A stretch of 64,000 nucleotides of DNA from Oopsacas minuta (Eukaryota; Porifera; Hexactinellida; Lyssacinosida; Leucopsacidae). This document shows positions 43,645 to 54,148 of the stretch, in pieces. Each line of letters begins with the position of its first letter. Positions within the stretch are counted from its first letter, which is position 1. The stretch is from the NCBI GenBank assembly GCA_024704765.1, contig JAKMXF010000296.1:1-64000 (forward strand), in the 5' to 3' direction. The notes beneath the pieces are model-generated. The model was not told the DNA's origin and did not search any database. It saw nothing but the letters and a program-made list of their open reading frames with translations. Made by a program: the position numbers and the translations under genes.

Positions 43645-43858
43645 TCTATATTATTAAATCTCAATTGTTGTTTGTTTGTTACAAACTGTGCTACAAAGCG
43701 TGTTGCTCTTTCAAAATATTCAATAATATATATGGCATATATGTATATTTGTGAATTACATAGTTCTAAATATATCTATATTATAATACTCAGAGGGACC
43801 GTCAATTTGGAGAATAATGGATACCGAGTTCATCGCGCAGCGACGAGCCAAAGCCTCT
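43645..43858 (+). repeat. R1 repeat, short copy
   Basis: Starts TCTATATTATTAAATCTCAA and ends GCGACGAGCCAAAGCCTCT, with a mutated terminal hairpin. The internal tandem units are absent. Confidence 0.75.
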
Positions 43859-43921
43859 TATAAATATGTATTGTTACCTCTTAAAACCTGAGAATTATGG
43901 ATCAATTGTTGGAAATGATGC

Positions 43922-44319
43922 CAGGGGTGTATCAACTCATTTTTTTCTACCAACTCATTCATTTTTATTGCACCAACTCATTCAACTCATTCATTTGGAT
44001 GTAACCAACTCATTTCAACTCATTTCAACTCATTCAATAATGAGTTGATTCAGCCAACTCATTATCTAAAATGAGTTGGTTCAATCAACTCATTTCAACT
44101 CATTTCATTAATGAGTTGATTCAGCCAACTCATTATCTAAAATGAGTTGGTTCAATCAACTCATTTCAACTCATTTCATTAAACTATCAACTCATTCAAC
44201 TCATTCATTTGAGGGTTACCAACTCATTCAACTCATTCATTTGAGGGTTACCAACTCATTCAACTCATGTAATTATTTGAGTTGATTTTACCAACTCAAA
44301 ATGAGTTGATACAACCCTG
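43922..44319. mobile_element. hAT-type MITE made of AACTCATT repeats
   Basis: The ends CAGGGGTGTATCAACTCATT and AATGAGTTGATACAACCCTG (one mismatch within 22 bp) are flanked by a perfect 8-bp duplication, AATGATGC (43914-43921 and 44320-44327). The whole 398-bp interior is an array of CCAACTCATT, CAACTCATTT and their complements, with a duplicated block of about 65 bp. It sits about 190 bases upstream of the SOCS exon. Confidence 0.92.
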
Positions 44320-44511
44320 AATGATGCTATTCGGTAAACTGAATATAATCATTTCCATGCAGTTCACTGGATATAGCGGAGGTTTGCCGGTTAGCCGGCT
44401 ATGAATGACCATAGATTTTGTAGATAAATAGTTTGTACGGGCCCTGAAGCTACTGCCAGATATGCTTAAATTTTTTTCTAAATCTATTTTTCTTCCACTT
44501 CTATTCTTTAG

Positions 44512-45597
44512 AATGATTACGAAATTAAAGACCTTTTCACGACGGACTACTACTCCAACAACTCATATTCTATCTTCTCGAGATTCAATGCAACGTAGTT
44601 TAACTCTTTCTCCGAGCAAAAGTCGTTACAAAACTGGACAGAATGATTGCCATATAATTGATTCTTCTATCCAACCTGAACGTTTCATTAGCACTCTCGA
44701 TTATGTACAAACTCAAACTTTAGATGATGTTTCTGAATCCTACTCTGACAAAGACTTGATCCGTTCGAAGGATGTATTACAATCTAGTAAAATGTGTAGT
44801 TCCCAGTTTCTTGCCAAAGGAAAGTCATATTCTTGCACATCCGAAACATTTCAACCCACAGACTCCACTAATTCATTTACTAACCATTCTATTACGAATG
44901 ATAAATGTAATTTTACCTCTCATGCTCGTCCTTGCTTTAGTCGACATCCTATTTCATTATTAGTTTCATTTAAATCAAATAAACCAATCAAGAATTGCAA
45001 AAATCATCAAACATGTGTTATTTCAAATTCAACAGATTCAAAAATATCAGCTCCCCCACTACCCCTGAGAAAATACCACAATAATCAAGCACGAAAACGT
45101 TCCGCTACTCTTCCAACTCCTACACACATGCCCGATCCTGTTATGCCTCGTACATCTGACTATCGTTTTATTGCTCAACCTCCACTACCACCGAGACGTA
45201 AGGAAATTTTGCCTCAATCCAATATTAATTCTATTTCAGGAAGACAGTTTACGAACTCCTTACCAACCTCTAACCATCTAGACGAGAAGATGATAATGCA
45301 GAATATTCGAGATTTAGTCCGTTATGGTTGGTATTGGGGTCCTATGAACAAAGAAGAAGCTGAAAATAAACTACATTGCACTACTGATGGCACGTTCTTA
45401 GTCCGTGACAGTTCGGACGATCGACATCTATTGACGATAAGTTTTCGCACATCATCCAAAACTTTCCACACACGAATTGAATTTTGGAAAGGAAAGTTTT
45501 CAGTATTTCCGAACTGTCTAGATGATTCTTATGACTCAGTGGGGCAGCTGATTGACCATGCAATGAACCATTGTAAGAATGGAGTATTTTTCTACAG
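44512..45597 (+). CDS. SOCS6/7-like gene, proline-rich and SH2 exon
   Basis: The exon appears to follow a pyrimidine-rich acceptor (CTATTCTTTAG, ending 44511) and starts coding at MITKLKTFSRR (ATG 44513). An in-frame ATG at 44462 exists but lies in the tract that looks intronic. Residues 1-270 are Ser/Thr-rich with proline motifs, including QPPLPPRRK, a likely SH3 ligand. An SH2 domain follows at about 271-361 (GWYWGPMNKEEAE, GTFLVRDSS with the phosphotyrosine-binding Arg near 298, and SVGQLIDHA). The exon ends at the donor GTAAGA (45598) with two bases AG left over, completed to Ser by the exon at 51480. The product, about 424 residues, would recruit an Elongin B/C-Cullin5 ubiquitin ligase to phosphotyrosine proteins in receptor signalling. 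The N-terminus is shorter than that of vertebrate SOCS6. Confidence 0.9.
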
Positions 45598-46231
45598 GTA
45601 AGAGAATCATTAATTTGCGATAAAATAAAATTCGAAATCGAAACAAACAGCCGAATTTTAAATTTTCATTCTTCAACGCAATATAATCAGAAGGTATTTA
45701 TATTATAGATTTATATTAGTTTAATCTTTAACCGAATATTGACAGGAAAGTGTGTGATTTGTGACGTCAAAAAGGTGCTAATATCTCGTTTTTTGGTACG
45801 AAAAAAGTCCCAATTTGCGGGTTTTATGTAATAATCTGGCCGGAGCAGATATCATTTTAAATTTCTTTGGCAAAACATAGCCGAATACTTCCGGGAGAAT
45901 GTGTGGTTTATGACATATAATGTGCCAAAATCTCGATTTGGGAGCTGGAATTGGTTGAAAGGAAGTGATAAAATTTAGTATTCCTTTTCATTAGAAACGT
46001 AAATCTTCGACCGTAATCGTTTAAAAGTTTGAAAATCAAATCCTATTGCTTAATTGTCCTTTATGATATCTACTCGCTCTCTCCTTGCCTATTTGACCCT
46101 CCTGGAGTTAGGGTTGGCTCTATCCTTGCCTCACTTCAATTATTAAATACTAAGTTTTAGTTACAAAGCATAAAGTTTCAGTAATTGTAATTGGAATTGA
46201 TTTTAGTTTGGTCTTTCAATTTTATTAATTC
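45598..46231. other. SOCS intron, no repeat recognised
   Basis: The first 630 bases of the SOCS intron are AT-rich with no coding or repeat signal that I can name. The phrases GTGTGATTTGTGACGTC (about 45752) and GTGTGGTTTATGAC (45900) are loosely repeated. Confidence 0.4.
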
Positions 46232-47225
46232 ACGAGCCATTCTTGGCTTGTCGTTTTGCGCCTCGAGGTATCCTTATTATCAGGGTTACAACCGAATAGT
46301 TCAATATTTGGTTACCAAGCGAATATATTGAATATCAGTATTCTGTATTCGGTTGGTCCAAACCGAATATTATCAGTATTCGGTTAAGCAACTATTCATG
46401 AATACTGATATTCGGTTCGATCGGATTCAACCTTGCTTATTATCTAAATTGATGACCCAAAGGGTCATAGTTCCAGAAATAATATTTACATGAGTTCATT
46501 TCTTTGTATTTAGTTATACTAGCGCGTTTCGCTTGCTCATTCTGCGCGGCTTGCGAACACTTTGTGTTCACATGTGGCTCGATACTTCATGGCTCGAATC
46601 GAACAAAGTATAAAAGTAGCAACATATTCACAATACGTTGTTGATAAATTCATATTTGTAATAGGCGTACTCGATTACCCCTCTATTACTGCTGAAAGCA
46701 AGTTTCTAGGATTAGTTAGAAAATTGTTTACTTTATGCACCTAAAAACAATAAATATTCACAATACGTGGTTAAAATATCATTTTTGGATTCAGTGTACT
46801 TGATTACCCTATATATCTGTTGAGAGCAAGTCTCTAGGTATATTTCTAGATTTCAACTATCTGTTTACTTTATATTCATCAAAACAACAATAAATTTGTA
46901 TATAAAAACCTTTAAAATGCGAAATTCTGATTCAGCGTACTTAGTTACCCCTGTGTAGCCGTTTAGAGCAAACTTGTACATATATATTAAAATTTGACTA
47001 ATTTGTTTACTTATATTCATTAAACAACAATAAATTTACATATGATTAATTCAAAAGTGTAAACATAGGATTCCACACATTATATATATTTAGTCAATTT
47101 TTATTGAATTATATTTATATTTTACTTTCTTGATAATACGTTAAATAGATAGTTATCAGGATTGCGAAATTCGGATTCATAATAGCATACCAGAAATCCT
47201 TTCCTTGACAACTAACAAACAGAGA
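46232..47225 (-). repeat. R1 Helitron-like repeat, long copy with a MITE inside
   Basis: The 3' end at 46232 reads (minus strand) CGCAAAACGACAAGCC then a mutated AGAATGGCTCGTG hairpin. The phrase CGAGGTATCCTTATTAT is cut by the MITE at 46281-46435 and resumes with CTTATTATCTAAATTGAT. Upstream on the minus strand are four internal tandem units (46600-47100) and the 5' part with CCTTGACAACTAACAAAC. The expansion of internal units makes this copy about 1 kb. Confidence 0.75.
46281..46435. mobile_element. hAT-type MITE of CCGAATATT repeats, copy 2
   Basis: Begins CAGGGTTACAACCGAATAG and ends GATCGGATTCAACCTTG. It is bounded by the 8-bp duplication CTTATTAT (46273-46280, 46436-46443). At 155 bp it is a shorter version of 3849-4063 with the same repeated CCGAATATTATCAGTATTCGG theme. 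It inserted into an R1 repeat, so it is younger than that copy. Confidence 0.87.
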
Positions 47226-47889
47226 TTTATAGAAACAACAAGTATACTTACAATTTTACGTATGAAAATTCATATTGTGATCGAACAGAGCATATGCGAT
47301 AGATTCTTAATCAAATTTATAGAGTTCGATTTACTTTCTTGGGAAATGAAAAATGATATACACACGTGACTTACGTAAGATATAGCCATTGCACCTGTTC
47401 ATAAAATGGATCATGTGATACGAATATACAAGGTAACTATGATATTTCAGAAACGGTTCATTTCTGCCCAAATAAATCTATTGCATATTTGTAGAACAAC
47501 AAATTGTCAAGCATGATACGCCAAAATATCTCAGGAATGTGTCACAATATGTGTCTAGTAAGCATTTATTGGTAAAATATGTCATTCTACCTTGTAAACA
47601 TTTAATATTGCTTTCACTTCAAAGTCAATATATTAAATGATCTATAATTAGTTTTATACGAAATATCAAAATTTGTGATACAAAATGTTTCATCCGTGAT
47701 CTCTACTGTAACTCAAGAACGAGGCAACTGTTGTATTACTGAATTTTGATATTATTGTATAAACTATCTACAGATCACAGGGATGGTGTCAATTACATTT
47801 GTTCAATTACCTTATGAATGTACGAAAAAGTTCCAATGAAAATTATTTCAGTAATATTCCCCCTACAATTAATTACAATTACAATAAGT
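47226..47889. other. SOCS intron, unassigned
   Basis: AT-rich sequence with nothing recognised. Open stretches at 47799-48000 fall in the start of the R2 copy and are not genes. Confidence 0.35.
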
Positions 47890-48385
47890 TTCTTGATGCT
47901 TCTGGTCGCTACGCAACAGGGTATACTCGATCTGAATTTTTTTCGGAAATTATTTTATTATCCATGGTCCATACAAATTCGATTTAATGGCCTTCTATAG
48001 TAATACTGGAGATGCTATGTCACTTTTGGTTAGTAACCTGGGCACTTTGTGCCTCGAGTATTATTTAATTCTCAAAAGACCCGAAATTCGGGAAATTTGG
48101 AATTTTTGTACGATCACGTAATAATCCCATAAGGAGTTTGAAATTGTACAAACCATAGCGCCAGGACATTTGGTATATTGAGGGTACCTGTCTTTCAAAT
48201 TTCAATATTCTATCATCTCTATTTCCTGAGCAGTGGCAAATAATGTGATTTCTCGAAAATCCCAGAAGATGACATTAACGTCATAATTTCGTCATAGTTG
48301 TAAATTTTCGTCCAAGACTAGAAATCGTCCGAGCCAGGCCTAAAGTACCATTGTATGCCAAAAATCAGCCCTGGGGATCCTCCAG
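47890..48385 (+). repeat. R2 interspersed repeat, copy 3
   Basis: Contains TGGTCGCTACGCAACAGGGTA, split here as TGGTCGCTACG and CAACAGGGTA, then CATGGTCCATACAAATTC, GTTAGTAACCTGGGCAC and CACGTAATAATCCCATAAGG. It aligns with 14383-14999 but lacks the first 100 bases. Confidence 0.72.
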
Positions 48386-48669
48386 TTTCATCAATTAATT
48401 ATGGACACGAGAACATATATGTCACACATATTAATTGCGTTTTAATAGTATTGACAGTGGCGTCGTGCTGTATGTTCATGGGAAAGCCGGCCCCCTCAAG
48501 TATTCTCCGATCTCCCATATCAAGGGACCAGAATATGACAACTTTCTGTGCTAATTGCAAATCAAACGTTTTCCTGCGATGGGTTTCGCTTCCTGACCTT
48601 TCTGATTGTTTACAGCACCCATAGACCCTCTCCAGAACTTGTTACACACTAAATTGAATTTGTCAGTTA

Positions 48670-49030
48670 CCAACGGAAAATCAGTATTCGGAATTCGGTA
48701 GGCCAACCCGAATATTATCAGAGTATTTAGGTCGATTTAACCGCATATTTTCAGGATTCGTTTTGCAAACCGAATAATATCAGTAATCGGTTTGGCCACT
48801 ATTCAGGAATACTGATATTCTGTTCGAGCAGTTTCACCTTTATAAAAACGAAATTAATCTATATACAGTCAAACCTGCTTAACGGCCACCTCTGTATAAC
48901 TGTCACCTGTACATAGCGGCCACCTCGAATACTCTCCCGATTTTCCATTATAATGACCTCTGTATAGCGCCACCTGCTCAACGCAGTCAGCGGTCACTAT
49001 TATTGGTCCCTTACTGGCGCTGAACCTGTC
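48670..49030. repeat. Degenerate CCGAATATT MITE next to a Tigger-like end
   Basis: 48670-48840 has the TCAGTATTCGG/CCGAATAATATCAG theme of the MITEs at 3849 and 46281, with decayed ends. At 48868 a pogo/Tigger-type left end begins, CAGTCAAACCTGCTTAACGG, preceded by TA and followed by repeats of TGTATAGCGGCCACC. No matching right end was found. Confidence 0.55.
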
Positions 49031-49059
49031 TATCACTGCCACTACCTCTATGTATAATC

Positions 49060-49870
49060 ATATTTTCACACCTTTTTTGCATATTATTCAAAATCATGCT
49101 AGAGATTTCGTTTGAACTGCTAGTAAGGGGTATTCAACCAGTACCGGATTAAGGAGTGTTCGGAGTGTGCGGCCGAACAGGGCCCCCACAACTCAATGTC
49201 ATTAATTTTATACACACTGTAATTCTACTTTAATCACTATAAATCTTATACTAGATACCTTTGAGTTGTCCACATCAAATTTCTAGCTATTTTCATATTC
49301 ACTATTATATCTGTCCATAAGCGTCCAGAAAAGCACCCAGGGTGATCTTATAGATTAATTATAGTTATTGTATGTTCATGATATATTTTGTACAACTAAA
49401 TAATTAGAGGTCATGACAAGTCCTGCCATGCTGCCACGGCCGAAACAGGCCTTCTGCTAGGGCGATACTACTTATAGTGTTGAATTTTACATATGCAAAA
49501 TTTTAATACAATAAACACAAGCATTCTAAATTGAGGAATGGGGACAGGTGGGGGCGAACAGTGACGATTTTGAATTGGCTTCCGAGGGTTCGGGAATTGC
49601 CCTCGAACAGGGCCCCCACATACCTATATCTAAATGATTAATCTTATTTCGTTTAAAACTCCTATTCATGGGTCATCGAGCATGTAGGTTCCAAAATTAC
49701 CATTTTCAAATTTATATCTACATTCTTTATCATATTTTCACATCGTTTTGCACATATTTCTGATTTATGGACAGAACATGAAGCACATTAAGAACGATTT
49801 ATATTGAATATCCTGAAATATTTATCAGATCCAGAAGCCCAAAATCAGTCGGGTCCGGTGCATTGCGGCA
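49060..49870 (-). repeat. Inverted R3 pieces flanking a hAT-like end
   Basis: 49060-49135 and 49675-49870 are inverted pieces of R3 (compare 23080-23350; for example CAGGATATTCAATA and CCAAAATCAGTC in opposite sense). Between them GTACCGGATTAAGGAGTG (49141) and two copies of CGAACAGGGCCCCCACA (about 49184 and 49604) resemble hAT termini, which suggests a hAT remnant inserted in R3. Confidence 0.5.
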
Positions 49871-51479
49871 TATACACGGGGGTCAGGGATGCGCGCCCCG
49901 CCTGAAAAGAAGAAAAATACGTAACTCTGTGCTGCACTTCTAGTCTGTCGCCTAAACTTTTTTTATATATCTACTAATAGACTAACTGTTGGCCAAGTTT
50001 GGGTTAGCTCCAATCTGATTCTTTTGGGAACAGCGATTTGGATTTGAGTGGGAAAATTGTCCCACACTCAGTTAACAGCAAAAGTTTACAACGACGGCTG
50101 TAGAAAATATCAATTCGAAAAGTTGGGATTTGTAATTTACAGTATTTTTCTATTTGGAAAGAGAATATCTTAACAATTTAACGCTCGAGTAAATAATTAT
50201 CCAACTTTAACAAACCTTAAAAGGATCCGAGATTTACATAAAACAGGAAATATAAAAGTGGCATAACTTGACTTCATGAAGGGATTGAGTGTGTAATATT
50301 TCAGTGTATTCTTGAAAGATATACAGGTTATAATCTACAAATTTAAAACTATTCTGGGAGAGTCATATTTTGGCACGTTTAAATGACATGGAATATATCA
50401 TGTGAAATTGAATGATTTTTTGCATTTTTGACCTCATCGACTCCAATATCAATTGTCACATACAATTACATTAGAGGTAATACATGAAAACATGGAATTC
50501 GAAGATCGTATCAAATGGCATGTATGAGAACTGATATACCACAAATTTACACAATGGATGTTGTCTGATTCCTGAAACATACTTGTGTTGCTAACTTGAA
50601 CGACGGGGAATTTTACCTTGATTACGAATATTTGCATAAAATTTAAAAAATCATAGATTGAAGCCTTCAGATGGATTTTAACACCTTCAATATGTGTCAC
50701 TTAAGTTGTCAATATTGTCACCGACACAATTGATATTGGAGTTGCCACTATATCCAAAAATGAATTATTTTGTTGAGGATTAACCTCTGAAAGTGTGAAA
50801 ATTCTATGTTATATTGAAAGATTTTTCCTTTTTTGACCTTATTTACCTACTAGACTATACTAGGTAAATATATCATAATTTGTAATTTAAATGTACTAAA
50901 ATGCCTAGTACCCGTGAACTGCTATTTAGAACCAATGTGAATACCAGTATTGAAGCTTGGCATATTGCCTTTCAATCATCAATATATCCAACTTGGGCAG
51001 TCATTGTTAGAAGCTATGCTTGTGAAGTTGTACACTTGTCCAAACTGAGCTAAGAATGGATTACATTATTACTCCCGTAACAGATTAGGATCTTTAGGAG
51101 GCATAGCAAACAATTTATTTTATTATTTCAGATTTAGTTTATTCCTTTTTATATTTCTATAATTTTATTATCTATTCAAATATTTACAAGTGGTCCCAAA
51201 GTTAGTTTGGTCATTTTCTGTGAAATTTTTGTTCAAATTGTGGTTCGAACCTCTGTTAGATATTAATTAGTCTTTGTTCTCGCATTTGGTTAATGTTCAG
51301 CTCGATAGTGGCTAACATAATAAAGTACTTACATATTATTTGGAAATTATACAAAAAATGTGATGGAAAAAATGATCGAGATAATCGTTTAGTCACACCA
51401 TCTTTATTAATATTCTTTATATTACCCTAGCCTGATACCTTTTCTATTTTTCTTTTCAATATTATTTGTCTTCCTTTAG
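49871..51479. other. SOCS intron, mostly unassigned
   Basis: Apart from an inverted repeat pair, GACTCCAATATCAATTGTC (50440-50458) against ACACAATTGATATTGGAGT (50725-50743), which may bound a small foldback element, nothing is recognised. The last 45 bases are the pyrimidine-rich acceptor region of the next exon. Confidence 0.45.
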
Positions 51480-51669
51480 CCGTCATCATGAACAACCTTC
51501 ATTGGCTCTTCCAGTGTGCCTCATCAAACCACTTTCAAGATTTATGGAGCTTCGTACCCTACAACATCACTGTAGATTTGTCATTCGACAGTACACACGA
51601 TTGGACCTTATTGACTGCCTTGGTCTTCCAACTCGTATCCAAGAATATGTTTGTTTGTCAATATTTTAA
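51480..51669 (+). CDS. SOCS6/7-like gene, last exon with SOCS box
   Basis: The acceptor is a long pyrimidine tract ending CTTCCTTTAG (51479). The first base completes the Ser codon left by the SH2 exon, and 62 more codons follow to TAA. The peptide starts RHHEQPSLALPVCLIKPLSR and carries a SOCS box at about residues 387-419. Its BC-box LQHHCRFVI binds Elongin C, and a Cullin5-box-like GLPTRIQEYV segment replaces the usual LPLP. The order SH2 then SOCS box, the residues between them and RFVIRQYTRLDLI point most strongly to the SOCS6 branch. The preceding intron is about 5.9 kb. Confidence 0.92.
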
Positions 51670-52168
51670 CAATTTTTTATTTTATAATTGGATTATATTC
51701 TTTGAAGAGATATTATTTTAGAGTTCCTGTAATTATCTGATGGACATGAGTATTATGTATCATTATTCGCTTTTTAAATTTGCGTACAAACATATAATTT
51801 CTTTAACTTACTATATATTTGTTTGTTACCTTAGCGTAGTAGTTGGGTAAATTGTACACTCTATGATTAATTTACCATATACTAGGGCCTACGAGAGGGT
51901 GAGGCAGGCGGGCACTGCCCATACCAAGATGGGGTCCATAACCCGAAGGAACCTTAAACCAGTAGCTAAAATTGTCATAAGTGTCATTGATTCTAATTGC
52001 AAATTTAACTCAAAAAGATTGTATCAATACTTTCTTACCGCAATGTGATAAAACTAATAGTGTTATAATCTTATTGCAAAGGCTAGAATCTTGAACCATT
52101 AAAACTTAAATATGATATCAATGGTTTTCTTAACATATTGTGGATAATTATATTGCATAATTGCAATA
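51670..52168. other. 3' flank of the SOCS gene
   Basis: Contains the presumed 3' untranslated region. No clear polyadenylation signal or other gene was seen. Confidence 0.4.
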
Positions 52169-52422
52169 TCTATATTATTCAATCTCAATTGTTGTTTGTT
52201 TGTTTGTTTGTCCGTTTTCAAGGAAAGGATTTATGATATGCAATATTGAAATTGTCGCATAATAATGTATTTATCGTGTTATCAAGGAAGTAACAGAATT
52301 CGATAAACTTCACTAAATATATCCAACATTTGCTTCCAATTTTCACACTTTAAAACATTTGTAAATTTATTGTTGTTTTTATGAATATAAAGTAAACAAA
52401 TTAGCCAAATCTCAAAAATATA

Positions 52423-53736
52423 CAGGGTGGCCAATAAGTTCTGCCACATTGAAATATTATTGTAACTTCATGAATTCTCATTCGATCTTGTTGACATTTA
52501 ACATACGCTTCTACAGACTATTACATATATTTTATACGACTGTCATTCAATTTATCCGCCCTTTTGCTTGATGACAGACTTCAGACGCTGATTGACTACC
52601 GCTACAGTGGTACGAACCATTTCTTGAGGGATATTTTCCCATTCTCGCCTCAAAGATGTTTTCAATGATTCGATATTCGCATGAGACTTCGAGCAGGCTC
52701 TTGACTCCAAAATTCGACCAAAGAGAGAAATCCAAAGGGTTAGGTCTGGACTAGAGGGAGGCCATTCTACCTTCGTGATAAAGTGGAGAATATCCGCACC
52801 AAGCCACTCTTGAGTGCTTTTGCAGTGTGAGCAGGCGCACCGTCCTGTTGAAACACAAATGAACCATTTTCAAACATGGTCTTGCCAAGGTCTTTCACTA
52901 ATGGTTCTAGAATGAGCTCCTTGTATGTCGCAGGGTTGATTGATTTTTACACCAGATGGGACGAAAACAAGCGGTGTCCGACAAACAGAGGATATTCCCG
53001 CCCAAACCATCACCGAGAGTGGTTTCTGGACTCGTTTGACAAATCTGTATTTCTCAGGGATGACAGAGGTACAGTTCGCCTAATTATATCATTCTGACGA
53101 TTTGATGCTTGCTCCACAGTAAAGAGTTTCTCGTCAGAGAAAAGTACTCGATCTAGGCCTTGGGTGGCGAATCGAGAAAGGAGTCCTTTGCTTCTTGACA
53201 GCCTCTTCCTTTTTATTTGATCAGTAATGAAGTGTACTTTTCTCCGCTTAAAAGAAGATAACCCTAAGTCTCTTCTTACAATATTTTGAAGCGATCCACG
53301 AGATATTTTTAGTTCTTTGGTCATTTTTCTTACTGATCGCTGAGGATTCCGCCATACCCGACTTCTGACTGTCTTTCTCATCCGTACAGTCGTAATTGAC
53401 ACTGGGCGACCACTTCTAGGTTTGTCTATAATGCCACCAGTCTCGTCGAATTGTTTTATAGTACGAAATATCAACTTTCTTCTTGTTTCTGGAATATTTT
53501 GTATTCTCATGATTTTCCTTTTGATTTTCCCATTTTTGAATAATTCAATTATTGCTGATCGTTTGCTTTCCATTGCCACCAAATTTGTTGTTATGTTCTA
53601 AATGCTATACTATTCTGTTGAATTTCGATCCTAAGACTTAAATCAATGAATTGAATACGAAAGCTACCTATTTATCATGGTTATTTAAAATATATTACTA
53701 TATGAAGTTATGGGGCAGAACTTATTGGTCACCCTG
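52423..53736 (-). mobile_element. Full-length DD37D mariner relative, nested in R1
   Basis: 1314 bp, flanked by TA on both sides. Inverted ends CAGGGTGGCCAATAAGTTCT and AGAACTTATTGGTCACCCTG differ by one base. The start CAGGGTGGC is shared with the element at 4355-5662, and the transposases are related. One gene on the minus strand. Confidence 0.94.
52547..53582 (-). pseudogene. DD37D-type transposase pseudogene
   Basis: Starts MVAMESKRSAIIELFKNGK (53582). Two helix-turn-helix regions, with the GRPV linker motif between them, and the first catalytic motif VLFSDEKLFTVEQ are intact in one frame to about 53060. After frameshifts, FVFQQDGAPAHTA (about 52810-52860) and a damaged third-Asp region ending MDFSLWSNF (52735) are visible. 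Length about 345 codons, normal for the family. The long intact N-terminal half suggests a younger copy than the one at 4516. Confidence 0.9.
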
Positions 53737-54148
53737 TACGTACAGACTTCCTCTAAACAGCTACCAGGGTAACTAGCTAGACTCAATTTTTAGCAAGTTG
53801 TCATTAGCTCGAATCCACTTTAACCAAGTTGTATTTAGGTTGAATTCGGGCAGTAGCTACTAGTTCGATAGTTAGTTATAGCCGCATTTATCAAACGCGT
53901 GAACGAGCGCGATTGGCGGAGAAGCTCTGCCCCAAGTCTTCAAGCCTATTGAGGACTTGTACGCGGAACAATGAAGATGCGCCTCCTTTAATTAGAGTTG
54001 AGCTATCGACAACAAATTCAAAACCTGAGTCAACGACTACACAATAATTCGAGCTAATGCATGCACCCCAAACTGTCATAGGACAGTCTTAATAACAAAG
54101 TAATCAGAGAATAATCTTAATCTATCTATATATATATATATATATATA

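Larger units (their letters stand above)
52169..53795 (+). repeat. R1 repeat interrupted by a DD37D element
   Basis: 52169-52422 is the R1 5' part, starting TCTATATTATTCAATCTCAA after an A. The phrase CAAATCTCAAAAATATA is cut at a TA by the element 52423-53736 and continues at 53737 with CGTACAGACTTCC...AACAGCTACCAGGG. The R1 3' end is missing. Confidence 0.78.

Noticed and set aside
43930-44310. Regularly spaced AACTCATT repeats resembling a CRISPR array
   Set aside because: Units of about 10 bp without unique spacers, both orientations mixed, hAT-type ends and an 8-bp target duplication, in a spliced eukaryotic genome.
44462-44511. Upstream ATG of the SOCS exon (MLKFFSKSIFLPLLFF) as a signal peptide
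   Set aside because: The stretch is a pyrimidine-rich tract ending in TTTAG directly before the next ATG, so it looks like an intron acceptor. A signal peptide would not suit a cytoplasmic SOCS protein.
51239-51251. GGTTCGAACC resembling a tRNA B box
   Set aside because: No A box, no cloverleaf and no CCA-side acceptor stem can be built around it.
54127-54148. (TA)n run as proof of a 4-bp Ginger duplication
   Set aside because: In a TA microsatellite any TATA would match, so the duplication was treated as weak support only.
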